Positions 18,459 to 28,439 of a stretch of DNA of 64,000 nucleotides are shown piece after piece. Under the pieces are notes generated by a model. The model was not told the origin of the DNA, did not search any database, and was given only the letters and a program-made list of their open reading frames with translations. Source of the DNA: Conchocele bisecta (taxonomy: Eukaryota > Mollusca > Bivalvia > Lucinida > Thyasiridae). The number at the start of each line of letters is the position of its first letter. Position 1 is the stretch's first letter. The stretch lies in contig JAQRGA010000042.1 of assembly GCA_029237695.1 (NCBI GenBank), positions 1,054,001-1,118,000 on the forward strand. Reading direction: 5' to 3'. The translations under genes were made by a program, and so were the position numbers.

Positions 18459-19175
18459 ATGAAGAAAAAACTATTAATTTTAGCCAGTATAATTAGTATT
18501 ATAATTATTGCTATAGCTGTTTACCTCCTTAATAATTTAGACTTTATTGCTAAATTTATTATTGAAAAAATAGTGTCGGATGCAACAGGTACTACAGCTA
18601 CAGTTGGAAAAATTAATATTTCATTATCTAAGGGTAAAGCTATGATTTATGATTTTAATATAGCAAACCCAAAAAGCTTTTCAGATACAGCAATGATAAG
18701 TTTTAAAAAAATATCAGCATAGGTAAACCATCAAACTTTAGAAATTTCCAATGTTTATATTCAAAATCATTCTTTTTTATTTGAATAGAAAGGAATTAGT
18801 AATAATTTCGATTTTATATAAAAATATTTGAAGAATAAATCCAGTAAAAAACAAGTTGAATCAAACTCTAAAAACAGTAAGCAAAATAAAAAAGAAAAAA
18901 TCTATGAGATTGGTTCATTTAATATTGATAATGCAGATCTATCATTTAGGTCATTAGATATAGGCAAAGTGGTTAAGATAGTTATTAACAGTATGTATTT
19001 TAATGAACTTGGTGGTGCTTCAGATCAGATATCTCAGCAAATAGTAGTTCAATTAACCATGTCGGTTATGAATGTAGCAGCAGTGAATGTAGCTCAAAGT
19101 GAAATAGGCAAAAATATTGGAGGCAAGACTGGAGAACTTATCGGCAATACTCTTAACAATTTATTGAATCTATAG
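18459..19175 (+). pseudogene. AsmA-like membrane-anchored protein, disrupted by three nonsense codons
   Basis: A single frame of 239 codons runs from ATG 18459 (ribosome site gaggag) to TAG 19173, interrupted by TAG 18720, TAG 18786 and TAA 18819. It starts with an N-terminal TM (MKKKLLILASIISIIII) and then SDATGTTATVGKINISLSKG and FNIANPKSF. The C-terminal half has IGSFNIDNADLSF and SQIGKNIGG-like segments, with a Lys/Ser-rich linker at about 125-150. This organisation matches a family of AsmA-like envelope proteins. No frameshift is present, so decay is by point mutation only. The part before the first stop could still give an 87-residue TM protein. Confidence 0.7.
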
Positions 19176-19699
19176 AATTCGACTGAAGCAGACTCCTTAA
19201 TGTAGGTGAAGGAGTCTAAATAGACTTTTGGTAAAATTTACAAATATTGATAAATTTTTTTCAGATATCTACATATTTAATGTTATAAAAATAAACCTGC
19301 CTAAACTATTTGGTAGTGTAAAATTAAATCATCCCTTTATATATTTTGAGTGATAGTAAAAGTTTTAGGTGAGAATTACGGCGAATAGGTTTTAAAAAAT
19401 AAAAACTGAAATTAAGGTAAATATAGAATTTATTATTTTAATTAATTAACTAAAGAATATTGGTTCAGAATAGACAAGTACTGCATATTGCAGAAAAAGT
19501 TTGTAGACTGGAAAAGTATTTTTTATAAATCAAATTTATTAGAAAATTTTATCAGATACTATAAAAATAGTATTGATTATTAAGATATATTTTAGAAAAT
19601 TTGATCTAGGTCAAATTCTCACTTTATTCTTGTGATCGGATATAGAATCAAAAAATGATAAAGATGCATATTTAAATTTCTGAAAAGTTCCATAAATAT

Positions 19700-20178
19700 A
19701 TTAAAAACATTAATAAATTTACTCTATTTTTCTTTATCTGCTTTACCTAGTGTATATGATATTTTTTTATGCATGAAAGCTAAAGTATACAGAAGAGTAC
19801 ACATGCCATTTGAAGAATATTTAATATTATAACTTATTTCAACATACTGAATTATGGGGTTCAGATCAAGATATATTAAAGTTCGTAAATGTTGAACAAG
19901 CTTAGATTTCTACTTTATTATTAATTTATCTACATAACCATTATAAGTATCAGGTAAAGGCACAGCGGTTATATTTGATTGATATCTACTTATGTTGCAA
20001 TTGCAAATTATTTGATTATTTAGTGAGAGTAAATCTGAAATTTCTTTAAACTTGAGCCATGGTCAGGTCATAGCACTAATTTTATGCAATTTGCATACTT
20101 GGATAAAATTTCTTGATGATGGAGAGAAATGAAATTTAATCTTTCGCCTTCTGATAGAAAATTTTTATATTTTCTCAT
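19700..20178 (-). mobile_element. IS630-family transposase remnant (copy B, keeps the N-terminus)
   Basis: On the minus strand it starts at ATG 20178 with MRKYKNFLSEGERLNFISLH, the canonical opening of IS630 transposases. The helix-turn-helix region follows, then DNA closely matching copy A (13446-13730), which shares long words such as the region encoding IKYSSNG and the stretch aaatttattaatg. Numerous stops interrupt it. Beyond 19700 towards 19440 the sequence drifts and no DDE block is found. The rest of the 19176-20290 gap is AT-rich without a recognisable gene. Confidence 0.7.
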
Positions 20179-20290
20179 ATTGTATATAAAACTGATACTA
20201 TAGATTAATCAATATCCTACTAAAAATAATAGAAAATATTAATAGGGAAATAGAATAGAACTAATTTGATAATGCGAAGAAAATAAAAAA

Positions 20291-20375
20291 TGGTGGTGGG
20301 AGGTGGATTCGAACCACCGAACTCGTAGAGGGCAGATTTACAGTCTGCTGCGTTTGACCGCTTCGCTATCCCACC
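20291..20375 (-). tRNA. tRNA-Tyr (anticodon GTA)
   Basis: 85 nt including an encoded CCA. The acceptor ggtggga pairs with tcccacc, and the discriminator is A. The anticodon loop lies in cagactgtaaatctg, giving GTA. The long variable arm is of class II type (ccctctacgag region) and the T-loop is ggttcgaatcc. It lies 9 bases after tRNA-Gly on the same strand. Confidence 0.96.
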
Positions 20376-20384
20376 GTTGAATAA

Positions 20385-20458
20385 TGGAGCGAGTGAAGGG
20401 AATCGAACCCTCCTTGCCAGCTTGGAAGGCTGGTGCATTACCACTATGCTACACTCGC
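20385..20458 (-). tRNA. tRNA-Gly (anticodon TCC)
   Basis: 74 nt including an encoded CCA. The acceptor gcgagtg pairs with cactcgc. The anticodon stem-loop is ccagc-cttccaa-gctgg, giving TCC. The D-arm is agcatagtggtaatgc and the T-arm is agggttcgattccct. It is transcribed ahead of tRNA-Tyr and probably shares its precursor. Confidence 0.96.
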
Positions 20459-20528
20459 ATGTTTCATCAACAGATTTAAAAGATACTATAGAAAATTAAA
20501 TTGTCAAGGATGTAAAATTATAGATTTT

Positions 20529-22679
20529 TCAATTTTTTGCTATTTTTTTATTATTGATCTTAATACCATTCAAATAATCTATGTAATCAGATAAAATATT
20601 GACACTTTCGTTTAAAAACAAATCTTTTATTTTCTTATCTTTCTCTTTATTGTCAACTCCAGTATTCTTCAATGAAATTATTTTTGATATATCTTTTTCT
20701 TTGTCCAGTATCTTTTTTTCGTTTTGATATTCAGTCCAGCGTTTTTTTTCATTAAGAGAAATCTTTTTTTTATTTTTTAATTTATGAAATAAATCAATTG
20801 ACCTATTGAGTTTGCTAAATTTTTTACTATTTTTTTGCCGTTCTGAAGATCTATTTTTTAGTTCAGATAATATTTCACCGATGTGTCTATTACTTATATT
20901 ATAAGATACGGGTTCTATCGAGTCCCAAGCTAGTGCATGGTCTAGATTATTTTCTCCTAGATTCATAAAATCTGTAAATGAATAGAATACTATATCAGGA
21001 TTAATACCTTTGTTTTGTGTAGACCCTCCGCTAATTCTATAGAACTTTGCATTTGTAAGTTTAATTGAACCCGGGTTGAAAGCAAGATTGAATCTAGAGA
21101 GAATTTTTGCTAAATCTATAACAGTTTGTACTGTTCCTTTTCCATGTGTACTCTTATCACCTACAATTACACCTCTTTTATAATCCTGTATTGCTCCTGC
21201 AAAAATTTCTGCGGCAGATGCACTAAGTTTGTTAACAAGAACAAGCAGTGGTCCATCATAACTAATTTGTGAGTCAGGGTCTTTTTCTACATATACTTTT
21301 CCACGTGAATTTTTTGTTTGAACTACCGGACCTTCTTTTATAAATAATCCTGTGAGTTCTATGGCTTCTTTAAGGCTGCCGCCACCATTTGAACGTAAAT
21401 CTATAAGCACGCCGTCAACTTTTTCTTTTTTGAAATTATTTAATATTTTTTTTACGTCTTTTGTTGAACTTTTAAAATTTTTTTTACCGCTAAATGCTCC
21501 TCGAAAATCATGATAAAATGAAGGGAGAGTTATTATTCCTATTTTATGTTTGATACCGTTATTGTCTTGTATATTTTCAATACTGGCAGATGCTTCAGAG
21601 TCTTTGAGCTCAACAATATCTCTTTTCATTGAAATGATCTTGGGAATTGCATTCGTACTTTCATATCCTTTTAGAACAGTTAAATATACATAGCTATCTT
21701 TCTTACCTCTAATTTTATTGACGACCTTTGATAATGGCATATCTATTATATCTAACTGCTTCTTTGCTGAATTACCTACAGCAATAATTCTATCACCTGC
21801 TTTAAGCTCATTTTCTTTCTCTGCAGGCCCGCCGGGAATTATTTTTTCAACTTTAGTGTAGCCGTCTTCTGATGATAAAAGAGCACCTATTCCTGCAAAT
21901 GATAATTGCATTTGTATATTAAAGTTTTCTGAAGATTGAGGCGAAAGGTATGATGAATGTGGATCATAAATATGTGATAATGTTGATAAAAATATTTCTA
22001 ATACGTCAATAGGCTCATTGTCTGCCAAATATATCCTGTATAATTTAAGTCTTTTTAATACTCTATCTGATGGAGATTTTATAATTTTTTTATTTTTTTT
22101 ATCTATTGCAATATCTTCTTTACTTCTTTTATTCATCAGGCGAAAAGTCAAAATATCATTTTTAATTTTCTTCTTCCAAATTTTATTTAGGCTCTTATTT
22201 GAATCTGCCCATGATGCTTTAGATCTATCAAATGTGTAATTTTCATCTTTAGTAAAGTTAAAACCTTTCTTTATCAATTTAGCTGTATATTTTTCTCTTT
22301 CTTCAACTTTTAATAAAAGTTTATTATATGCTATAAAAGCAAATGATGTATCTCCATTTTGCAGTTTATTATATAATGAAGATCCAGCAGCCTCTTCTAA
22401 ATAAGCAACATCTGTTTTTGTGAAGTATAAATGATTGGGATCCATGTTGTTTAGGTATTCATCAAAAAATTCTTGTGAAAGTTCTTTTTTGTCTGATTTA
22501 TATATGTAATGTTCGTCGGCAAGGACGGCTGTAATTATTCTTGCAATTATGCCAAAGTTCTTTTCAGGGATTAATGCTTTTTCTGCAAAAGATTTAAAAG
22601 AAAATATAGTAAGTATTAGTACAATAGAATAAATAATAGAACAGTACTTCTGTTTTGAGTTTAACATATAAAAGCTCAC
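20529..22679 (-). CDS. prc: tail-specific (C-terminal processing) protease, S41 family
   Basis: A 716-residue periplasmic protease. The N-terminal hydrophobic segment (about 10-32, ending FSFKSFAEKA) is a signal peptide, and M5 is an equally good start. A PDZ domain lies around residues 240-330 (GIGALLSSEDGY, GPAEKENELKAGDRIIAVG). The S41 catalytic core has the Ser-Lys dyad at S488 in NKLSASAAEIFAGA and K514 in STHGKGTVQT. The C-terminal Lys-rich helical region fits the Prc/Tsp C-terminal domain. It degrades or trims envelope proteins from their C-terminus. It is divergent from galK across a 212-base promoter region. Confidence 0.93.
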   Translation of the reverse strand: MSFYMLNSKQKYCSIIYSIVLILTIFSFKSFAEKALIPEKNFGIIARIITAVLADEHYIYKSDKKELSQEFFDEYLNNMDPNHLYFTKTDVAYLEEAAGSSLYNKLQNGDTSFAFIAYNKLLLKVEEREKYTAKLIKKGFNFTKDENYTFDRSKASWADSNKSLNKIWKKKIKNDILTFRLMNKRSKEDIAIDKKNKKIIKSPSDRVLKRLKLYRIYLADNEPIDVLEIFLSTLSHIYDPHSSYLSPQSSENFNIQMQLSFAGIGALLSSEDGYTKVEKIIPGGPAEKENELKAGDRIIAVGNSAKKQLDIIDMPLSKVVNKIRGKKDSYVYLTVLKGYESTNAIPKIISMKRDIVELKDSEASASIENIQDNNGIKHKIGIITLPSFYHDFRGAFSGKKNFKSSTKDVKKILNNFKKEKVDGVLIDLRSNGGGSLKEAIELTGLFIKEGPVVQTKNSRGKVYVEKDPDSQISYDGPLLVLVNKLSASAAEIFAGAIQDYKRGVIVGDKSTHGKGTVQTVIDLAKILSRFNLAFNPGSIKLTNAKFYRISGGSTQNKGINPDIVFYSFTDFMNLGENNLDHALAWDSIEPVSYNISNRHIGEILSELKNRSSERQKNSKKFSKLNRSIDLFHKLKNKKKISLNEKKRWTEYQNEKKILDKEKDISKIISLKNTGVDNKEKDKKIKDLFLNESVNILSDYIDYLNGIKINNKKIAKN

Positions 22680-22891
22680 ATGAATATTTTAACAATACAT
22701 TGCTAATGAATTTTTTAGAATTATAATGTCTAAACTACTATAATTCAATAATTATATATCTCTCTTAACTATTTTTTTAAAAAACTATACTTTTTGGTAA
22801 TTTTATTATAGCGTTTGAACGTTTAGAGACAGGTAGTTTTTTTATAAAATGAACTCATAATATTTTAATAAAAGTTATAAAGGAAGTATTT

Positions 22892-24061
22892 ATGCCTGAT
22901 AGACTACTTATTGCTAAAAAATTTATGAATCTCAATAATACAGAACCAGAGGTGATAGCTTCTGCTCCGGGTAGAATAGAGGTGTTAGGAAATCATACAG
23001 ATTATAATGAAGGCTATGCACTCAGTGCTGCAACTGATTTATATACTTCTTTTGCAGCCAAAAAAAATAATAAAAATGTCAGTAATATAACTTCTTTTGA
23101 CTTAGATAAAATGTCGACTTTTAGCATGAGAGAATTAGAAGTAAAAACTCCAGGATTATGGTCTGACTATATAAAAGGCGTTGTATTTGAATTATTTAAA
23201 ATCATTCCATATTCTGTATTACAGGGGTTTGATGCAGCTTTGACTAGTGATATTCCTCTTTCTGCCGGAATGAGTAGTTCTGCCGCTTTAGAAATTTCAG
23301 CCTGTTTTGCATTAGGGAAGTTATATGGAATTGAACTTGACCCTAAAGAATGGGCCAGGTTAGGACAGCGGGTGGAAAACAATTATATGGGATTAAATAG
23401 CGGACTCTTAGATCAGTTTAGTTCAGTTTATGGTAAAAAAGATAAACTTATCTTATGTGACTTTAGGGTGGGTGAAGTTTTAGAAACTATAAAATTTCCT
23501 TCTGATTATGAGTTTGTGATTGTAAATTCTATGGTTAAACACAATTTGGCTGATTCTGATTATAACGCTAGGCGTGAAAGTTGCGAAAGGGCCGTAGTGG
23601 GCATAAAGAAAAAATTTCCAAAAATAAGAGCATTACGTGATGTTTCAGTAGATATGTTACAGAAAGTAAAAGGGATATTAAAGTTAACTGACTATAAAAG
23701 AGCTCTACATATTATTTCTGAAAACAGTTTAGTTCAAAAAGGTATTTCCGCATTAAATAATGACGATATAAAACTTTTTGGCTCTTATTTATATGAATCT
23801 CACCAAAGCTCAAAGGAAAATTTTGAAAACAGCTGTCCAGAACTTGATTATCTAGTGGAGCTTTCAAGATCAATACCTGGTTGTGTAGGGGCACGATTAA
23901 GTGGTGGAGGATTTGGTGGTATTTCAATCCATTTAGTTAAGAAAAATATCTCTGAGCAATATAAAAAAAGAATTGCTACTACATTTAAACTACAAACAGG
24001 TATAGAACCTCAAACATTTATTTGCAGTGTTGGAGGCGGTGTCCATATTCTTGATATTTAA
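22892..24061 (+). CDS. galK: galactokinase
   Basis: A 389-residue GHMP-family kinase that phosphorylates galactose to galactose-1-phosphate (Leloir pathway). The N-terminal signature is APGRIEVLGNHTDYNEGYAL, with Asn replacing the usual Glu in GEHTDYN. The phosphate loop is PLSAGMSSSAALE, and the third motif is LSGGGFGGISIHLV. Ribosome site aaggaag lies 5 bases before the ATG. Length is normal. galT and galE are not in the window. The E-to-N change is in the first signature, so sugar specificity could differ; it is intact otherwise. Confidence 0.9.
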   Translation: MPDRLLIAKKFMNLNNTEPEVIASAPGRIEVLGNHTDYNEGYALSAATDLYTSFAAKKNNKNVSNITSFDLDKMSTFSMRELEVKTPGLWSDYIKGVVFELFKIIPYSVLQGFDAALTSDIPLSAGMSSSAALEISACFALGKLYGIELDPKEWARLGQRVENNYMGLNSGLLDQFSSVYGKKDKLILCDFRVGEVLETIKFPSDYEFVIVNSMVKHNLADSDYNARRESCERAVVGIKKKFPKIRALRDVSVDMLQKVKGILKLTDYKRALHIISENSLVQKGISALNNDDIKLFGSYLYESHQSSKENFENSCPELDYLVELSRSIPGCVGARLSGGGFGGISIHLVKKNISEQYKKRIATTFKLQTGIEPQTFICSVGGGVHILDI

Positions 24062-24084
24062 TTAATAATCGAAGAGAGATTTTA

Positions 24085-24939
24085 ATGATACCCAAATTTT
24101 AAAAAGCAATATCTTTACTAATTTTTATAAAATATACAAATAAGTATAGTATTCTTCTGATTTCAATTGCTATAGGTACTATACTATGTATTTTTATCCT
24201 CCATTTTGCACATTAAAATAGTTTTCATACTATGAATTACCATATTATATAGAAGGTCAATCTTTATGGACTTATGTTATTAGAAAAATTATTAATATGC
24301 TAACAGGCAACGCTGAACCATATTAAACTATACTCTTTGGAGTATTATTAACTATTTTAGGTGTTGGAAGTGTGATAGTTTTAGGCTTAACAATAAATGC
24401 TCCAGATTAATTATGCAGCCAAGTACAGATCTAGAAAAAAAATTCCATAATTTAATAGATAGATAAGGAAGTAAACTGCCTGAATTTAAATCCTCATTCA
24501 GATGGAATGTTAAAGAAAACAAACTAGATAAAAATTTAGTGAATATAATAATAAAATTATTTCAAGGGGTTTGAACGTAGATGGAAGAACTTTGATTATT
24601 GGAGTGGATAATAATGGTAAATATTTTGGTGTTGAAAGAGATTAGAGTACTCTAAAAAAGTATAAAGATAGTTTTGAACAGGCTATAATTACTGCAATAG
24701 CATTAAAATTGGGAGCAAGTATTTATAGGTTAGTATCAGTTGTTTTTCATAAAATAAATAATTTAGATATTTGTAAAATTGTTATAATTCTTGCTTATCA
24801 AGCTGTAATATGTAAAAAAAGTAATAGTGCTAAATTTTATCTTGAAATAGGTGTAGGTACTAGAAAAGCAAATATAAAAAATCCATGGAATATATTAATA
24901 TTAAATGGAATATGTAAAAAACTATTTTTTAAAAAATAG
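24085..24939 (+). pseudogene. membrane-anchored AlbA_2 (Schlafen-like) domain protein, decayed
   Basis: The clear part is 24485-24939. LPEFKSSFRWNVKENK is followed, after a frame change, by TLIIGVDNNGKYFGVERD, an in-frame TAG at 24643-24645, and FEQAIITAIALKLGASI and NSAKFYLEIGVGTRKA. These are the successive conserved blocks of the AlbA_2 putative DNA-binding domain (E.KsslrWd.kenk ... tLliGVdddG ... sakFyvR.G.gTr). Upstream, 24085-24420 has broken hydrophobic stretches (SLWTYVIRKI, then ILFGVLLTILGVGSVIVLG) that look like its N-terminal membrane anchor. The remaining 24940-25193 shows nothing. Confidence 0.65.
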
Positions 24940-25193
24940 TAAAATGTTTTATAATTTTTAGGGGAAGGGTGATTTAATCAACTTACTTCAGAGAAATATA
25001 ACCATATCAAATTTACCTCTCAGCATACAGCCGTCGTTTTCTATGATATTGCTTATTAAATTTAGCAGTATAACGTATAAATTTATCCTCGTTTACCAAT
25101 ACAATCATATTCTCTTAAATTAATATATAAAAAAGGTTAATAAAATTATATTTTATCAGCTTTTATATTTTTTAGTGACAGAATTTTAATAAA

Positions 25194-25655
25194 TTATTTT
25201 TCTGTTTCTTTATTTAGTTCAGTAATTTTTACTGGGGCTTCTTTCCTTTTGGTTTCAGTTTTAGCTTCTGTTTTTGTCGCAGTAGCTACAGCTGTTTTTT
25301 TCTTTGGTGTCTTCAACTCAACATCTACTCTGTCGATTTGAATAGTACTAGTTGGAGGCATATACTGATTTTTTATGCTCAATGAAGCTGGTCTGCAAAT
25401 ATGAATACATTCTTTGCATAGAATACATTTTCCACGATTGATTTCCCAATAACCGACAGCTCTATCTACTTTGATAGCATGTGTCGGGCATTTTTTATCA
25501 CATAGAGTACACAGAGTGCATTTAGATGAATCTATTTTAATGCTTCCTCTTGTTTTCTTATATGATCTGGATGGTTTAAGTGGATACATTTCGCAACTAG
25601 ACTTTCTTTTAAGGCTAGTAAAGATTACACCGCACATTTTAAATAAATAAGACAT
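25194..25655 (-). CDS. echF: Ech hydrogenase subunit F, 2x[4Fe-4S] ferredoxin-like
   Basis: A 153-residue protein with two [4Fe-4S] sites: C46/C49/C52/C56 (CTLCTLCDKKCP) and C77/C80/C83/C87 (CILCKECIHICR). This is the NuoI-like polyferredoxin that passes electrons between soluble ferredoxin and the hydrogenase. Residues about 115-153 are a Lys/Glu/Ala/Thr-rich low-complexity tail not expected in the core family. It is the last gene of the operon, and its ATG at 25655-25653 lies 3 bases after echE ends. Confidence 0.88.
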   Translation of the reverse strand: MSYLFKMCGVIFTSLKRKSSCEMYPLKPSRSYKKTRGSIKIDSSKCTLCTLCDKKCPTHAIKVDRAVGYWEINRGKCILCKECIHICRPASLSIKNQYMPPTSTIQIDRVDVELKTPKKKTAVATATKTEAKTETKRKEAPVKITELNKETEK

Positions 25656-25658
25656 AAT

Positions 25659-26738
25659 TTACCTCTCTGTACAACTTATACATGGATCAATTGCAAGAAC
25701 TATAGGTGGAACATCAGATAAGTCGCAACCAGCCAGTGTTTTAACCAATGCCGGCACATTCGCAAATGTAGGCGTCCTTACTCTGAACCTGTCAAGAAAT
25801 TTTGTTCCATTACCTTTTAGGTAGTAAATAGATTCACCTCTAGGCTGTTCTACTCTAGAGAAAAATTCCCCTTCAGGGAAACCTTTTACTTTTAGTTCAA
25901 TTTCGCCATTTGGCATTTTAGCTATACATTGACGTATAAGATCAAAAGATTGAAAAATTTCTCTTACGCGTACAGTAGCCTTGGCATGACAGTCACAGCC
26001 ATATTCAACTACAGGTTCAAAATCTATATGCTCATAAGCACTGTATTTCAACATTCTTGCATCAGAAGCAATGCCGCTTGCTCTAAGTACCGGCCCTACA
26101 GCACCAAGAGCTTTAGCATCTTCAGGTGTGAGAATACCTATATTTTTCCATCTATGTGTAATTGTAAAGTCATTTACAAATACATCAGAAAGCTGTTTGA
26201 ACTCAGATTCAATTACACTCAACTGCTTTTCAAGTCTTGCAAGTGTATTGTTTGAGATATCATTTCTTATCCCGCCAACTTTAACAGCATCAAATATGAC
26301 TCTGCCGCCAGTAGTTTCTTCGAAGATATCTAATACAAGTTCTCTAACTCTCCATGAATGCATGAATAAACTTTCGAACCCTATTGCATCAGCTGCTAAT
26401 CCGAGCCATAAAATATGACTTTGTATTCTTGAAAGTTCACTCCAGAATACTCTTAAAAACTGAGCTCTTTGCGGGACTTCCAAATTCATGATCTGCTCTA
26501 AACCTTGCACAAAACCTAAGCCGTGTATAAGACTGCATATTCCGCATATACGTTCTGCAACTAAAACCATGTCCTGATATGGTTTTTTTTCACATAATAA
26601 CTCAAGACCGCGATGTACGAATCCAATATTAGGAATAGCTTCAATAACTGTTTCATCTTCTAATACTAGGTCAAGATGTATTGGCTCAGGTAAGACCGGG
26701 TGATGAGGTCCGAATGGTATTACTGTTCGCTTTCCCAT
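25659..26738 (-). CDS. echE: Ech hydrogenase large (catalytic [NiFe]) subunit
   Basis: A 359-residue NuoD-like protein with both nickel-binding motifs intact: RICGIC with C65 and C68 and H72 following, and DPCISCTER with C353 and C356. This marks it as a true [NiFe] hydrogenase rather than complex I. The protein ends three residues after the last cysteine, so there is no C-terminal extension for a maturation protease to remove, as reported for some group 4 enzymes. It works with EchC, and the gene is second to last in the operon. Confidence 0.93.
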   Translation of the reverse strand: MGKRTVIPFGPHHPVLPEPIHLDLVLEDETVIEAIPNIGFVHRGLELLCEKKPYQDMVLVAERICGICSLIHGLGFVQGLEQIMNLEVPQRAQFLRVFWSELSRIQSHILWLGLAADAIGFESLFMHSWRVRELVLDIFEETTGGRVIFDAVKVGGIRNDISNNTLARLEKQLSVIESEFKQLSDVFVNDFTITHRWKNIGILTPEDAKALGAVGPVLRASGIASDARMLKYSAYEHIDFEPVVEYGCDCHAKATVRVREIFQSFDLIRQCIAKMPNGEIELKVKGFPEGEFFSRVEQPRGESIYYLKGNGTKFLDRFRVRTPTFANVPALVKTLAGCDLSDVPPIVLAIDPCISCTER

Positions 26739-26749
26739 CTTTATTCCTC

Positions 26750-27106
26750 CTAACTTTTAGTTACCCGTTTATTAAATGGTCTTTTTTCATTTATTCGATA
26801 AAATTTACCACCGAAGTCAATACTTATGTCGCTGACATTTATTCCAAAAAGATCATGTAATTCATTCTCATAAGTGAATGAAGCAAAATAGATACTGGAA
26901 ATACTTGGCAGCTCTGCACCTTCTAAGGGTAGTTCAAATCTCAAATCATGAAATTTATAATTCTTATCAAAACTATAGTCAATAACTAATTTATCGAGTC
27001 TTGTACAGGAAATCTGCACAAGACGATATCCTTCTTTGGCAAATGTAGCTACTCTTTTAAGTAGTTCATCTTTTTTTATGCTTTCAATTAATTGTTTTTC
27101 AAACAT
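26750..27106 (-). CDS. echD: Ech hydrogenase subunit D (NuoC-like)
   Basis: A 118-residue soluble protein corresponding to the NuoC/30 kDa subunit family. The C-terminal block is conserved: ENELHDLFGINVSDISIDFGG and FYRINEKRPFNK, resembling the FENEL.DLFGI..eG.d..g..yr....p motif of energy-converting hydrogenases. It lies between echC and echE with 10-12 base spacers. It has no cofactor and a structural role in the complex. Confidence 0.85.
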   Translation of the reverse strand: MFEKQLIESIKKDELLKRVATFAKEGYRLVQISCTRLDKLVIDYSFDKNYKFHDLRFELPLEGAELPSISSIYFASFTYENELHDLFGINVSDISIDFGGKFYRINEKRPFNKRVTKS

Positions 27107-27117
27107 AATCGCCTCTT

Positions 27118-27561
27118 TTAATTAATTGATTTATTTTTTTTCAATTTTTTCTTCTTTTCTTCTAATGCAGAAAAGCCCATTACTGCAGCATCTATAATGG
27201 CTTCAGGTCTAGCAGCACAACCGGGAATGTAAACATCTACAGGTATTACTTTATCTACTCCACCTAATGTATTATAACACTCTGCAAAAAAGTGACCAGT
27301 AGCAGCACATGCTCCTACTGCTATTACAACTTTCGGTTCACCCATTTGATTATAGAGGTTTTTAATTACATCAACATTCTGTGTATTTACAGAACCTGTA
27401 ATTAAAAATATATCAGCATGTTTTGGATTACCTGTATTAATCATTCCAAAGCGTTCTATATCATATTTAGGCATCAATGCTGCAAGTACTTCTAGATCGC
27501 AGCCATTACAGCTTGAGCCATCATAATGGAGAACCCATGGTGATTTTTTGAAAAATCCCAT
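27118..27561 (-). CDS. echC: Ech hydrogenase small subunit (NuoB-like)
   Basis: A 147-residue subunit that ligates the proximal [4Fe-4S] cluster. The cysteines are C18 and C21 in SCNGCDLEVLA, C85 in GACAATGHF and C115 in YIPGCAARPEAI. It matches the NuoB/hydrogenase small subunit family at normal length, with a Lys-rich C-terminal tail. It transfers electrons from the ferredoxin-like subunit to the [NiFe] site of EchE. Confidence 0.92.
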   Translation of the reverse strand: MGFFKKSPWVLHYDGSSCNGCDLEVLAALMPKYDIERFGMINTGNPKHADIFLITGSVNTQNVDVIKNLYNQMGEPKVVIAVGACAATGHFFAECYNTLGGVDKVIPVDVYIPGCAARPEAIIDAAVMGFSALEEKKKKLKKNKSIN

Positions 27562-27578
27562 AATTTAAAACTCCTTAT

Positions 27579-28439
27579 TTAGTGATAGATAAAATAGAGC
27601 AGTAATAAATTGCCTACCCCAAGTATGAGTGTAATAATCCATGCTGATTTTATCATTAATTCCCATTTAATACGGGCATTGATATTATCAATAAGAATTT
27701 CTACAAAATAGGTAGCCAGTGCAGCAACTACACCTAACCATGGTATATTTGCAAAAAATAGATAAACCATTGCGAGTAGTAAAATAGTTTCATAAAAATG
27801 AGCTATTTCAAATGCTGCTAGTGATGGACCGGCAAACTCTGTTGTAAGTCCTTTAACAAGCTCTTGATGTGCATGATGTGATGTTGATATATCAAACGGA
27901 GATTTTCTGAACTTAATAGTTAGAACATAAGTAAAAGCAATAAATACTCCAGGTATTACTAAAAATGCACATTTATTAGTAGTAACCATATCGGAAACAT
28001 TAAATGATCCTGTTGCTGCAAATAAACCAACAGCTGTAAGAATAAGCATTGGTTCAGCTGCAAGCATTTGCAATAGTTCACGTTCTGCTCCAATAAGTGC
28101 ATATGGTGAATTTGTGCAATATGCACCAAGAACAAGAAATACATCTGCAACAATTAAAGCAAATATAACTAATAGTAAGTTACCTCCGCTAAAAAATATA
28201 CATCCGCTAACAATGTTGAATAGAAGAAAACAGTTTACGTAGTCACCATGAAATCTGTTAACCGCAAGATTTTGTTTTCCCAATAGTTTAAACACGTCAT
28301 AGAAAGGCTGTGCCAAGGGAGGACCAATTCTTCCCTGCATACGTGCTGTTATTTTGCGGTCTGCACCAGCTATAAAGCCACCGACTATTGGAGCCAGTAC
28401 AATAAATGCAATAATCCAAATTATAGCTACAGTACTCAT
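27579..28439 (-). CDS. echB: Ech hydrogenase membrane subunit B (NuoH/HyfC-like)
   Basis: I place the start at ATG 28439 (MSTVAIIWIIAFIVL), giving 286 residues. The in-frame ATG at 28472 lies inside echA and adds 11 polar residues before the first TM. The ATG shares its A with the TAA of echA, so the two are translationally coupled. The NuoH-type loop GRIGPPLAQPFYDVFKLLGK and the motif ERELLQMLAAEP are present, with about eight TM helices. It forms the membrane docking point for the hydrogenase arm. Confidence 0.9.
   Translation of the reverse strand: MSTVAIIWIIAFIVLAPIVGGFIAGADRKITARMQGRIGPPLAQPFYDVFKLLGKQNLAVNRFHGDYVNCFLLFNIVSGCIFFSGGNLLLVIFALIVADVFLVLGAYCTNSPYALIGAERELLQMLAAEPMLILTAVGLFAATGSFNVSDMVTTNKCAFLVIPGVFIAFTYVLTIKFRKSPFDISTSHHAHQELVKGLTTEFAGPSLAAFEIAHFYETILLLAMVYLFFANIPWLGVVAALATYFVEILIDNINARIKWELMIKSAWIITLILGVGNLLLLYFIYH

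Noticed and set aside
19600..19618. FNR-like half-sites TTGAT-N4-GTCAA
   Set aside because: One mismatch and a position inside an inactive IS630 remnant far from any gene start; chance is likely in AT-rich DNA.
20220..20444. A minus-strand frame of 74 codons over the tRNA genes
   Set aside because: It covers tRNA-Gly and tRNA-Tyr, so translation is accidental.
25929..26418. Plus-strand frames inside the echE gene
   Set aside because: Antisense shadows of a well-supported hydrogenase subunit with intact metal-binding motifs.
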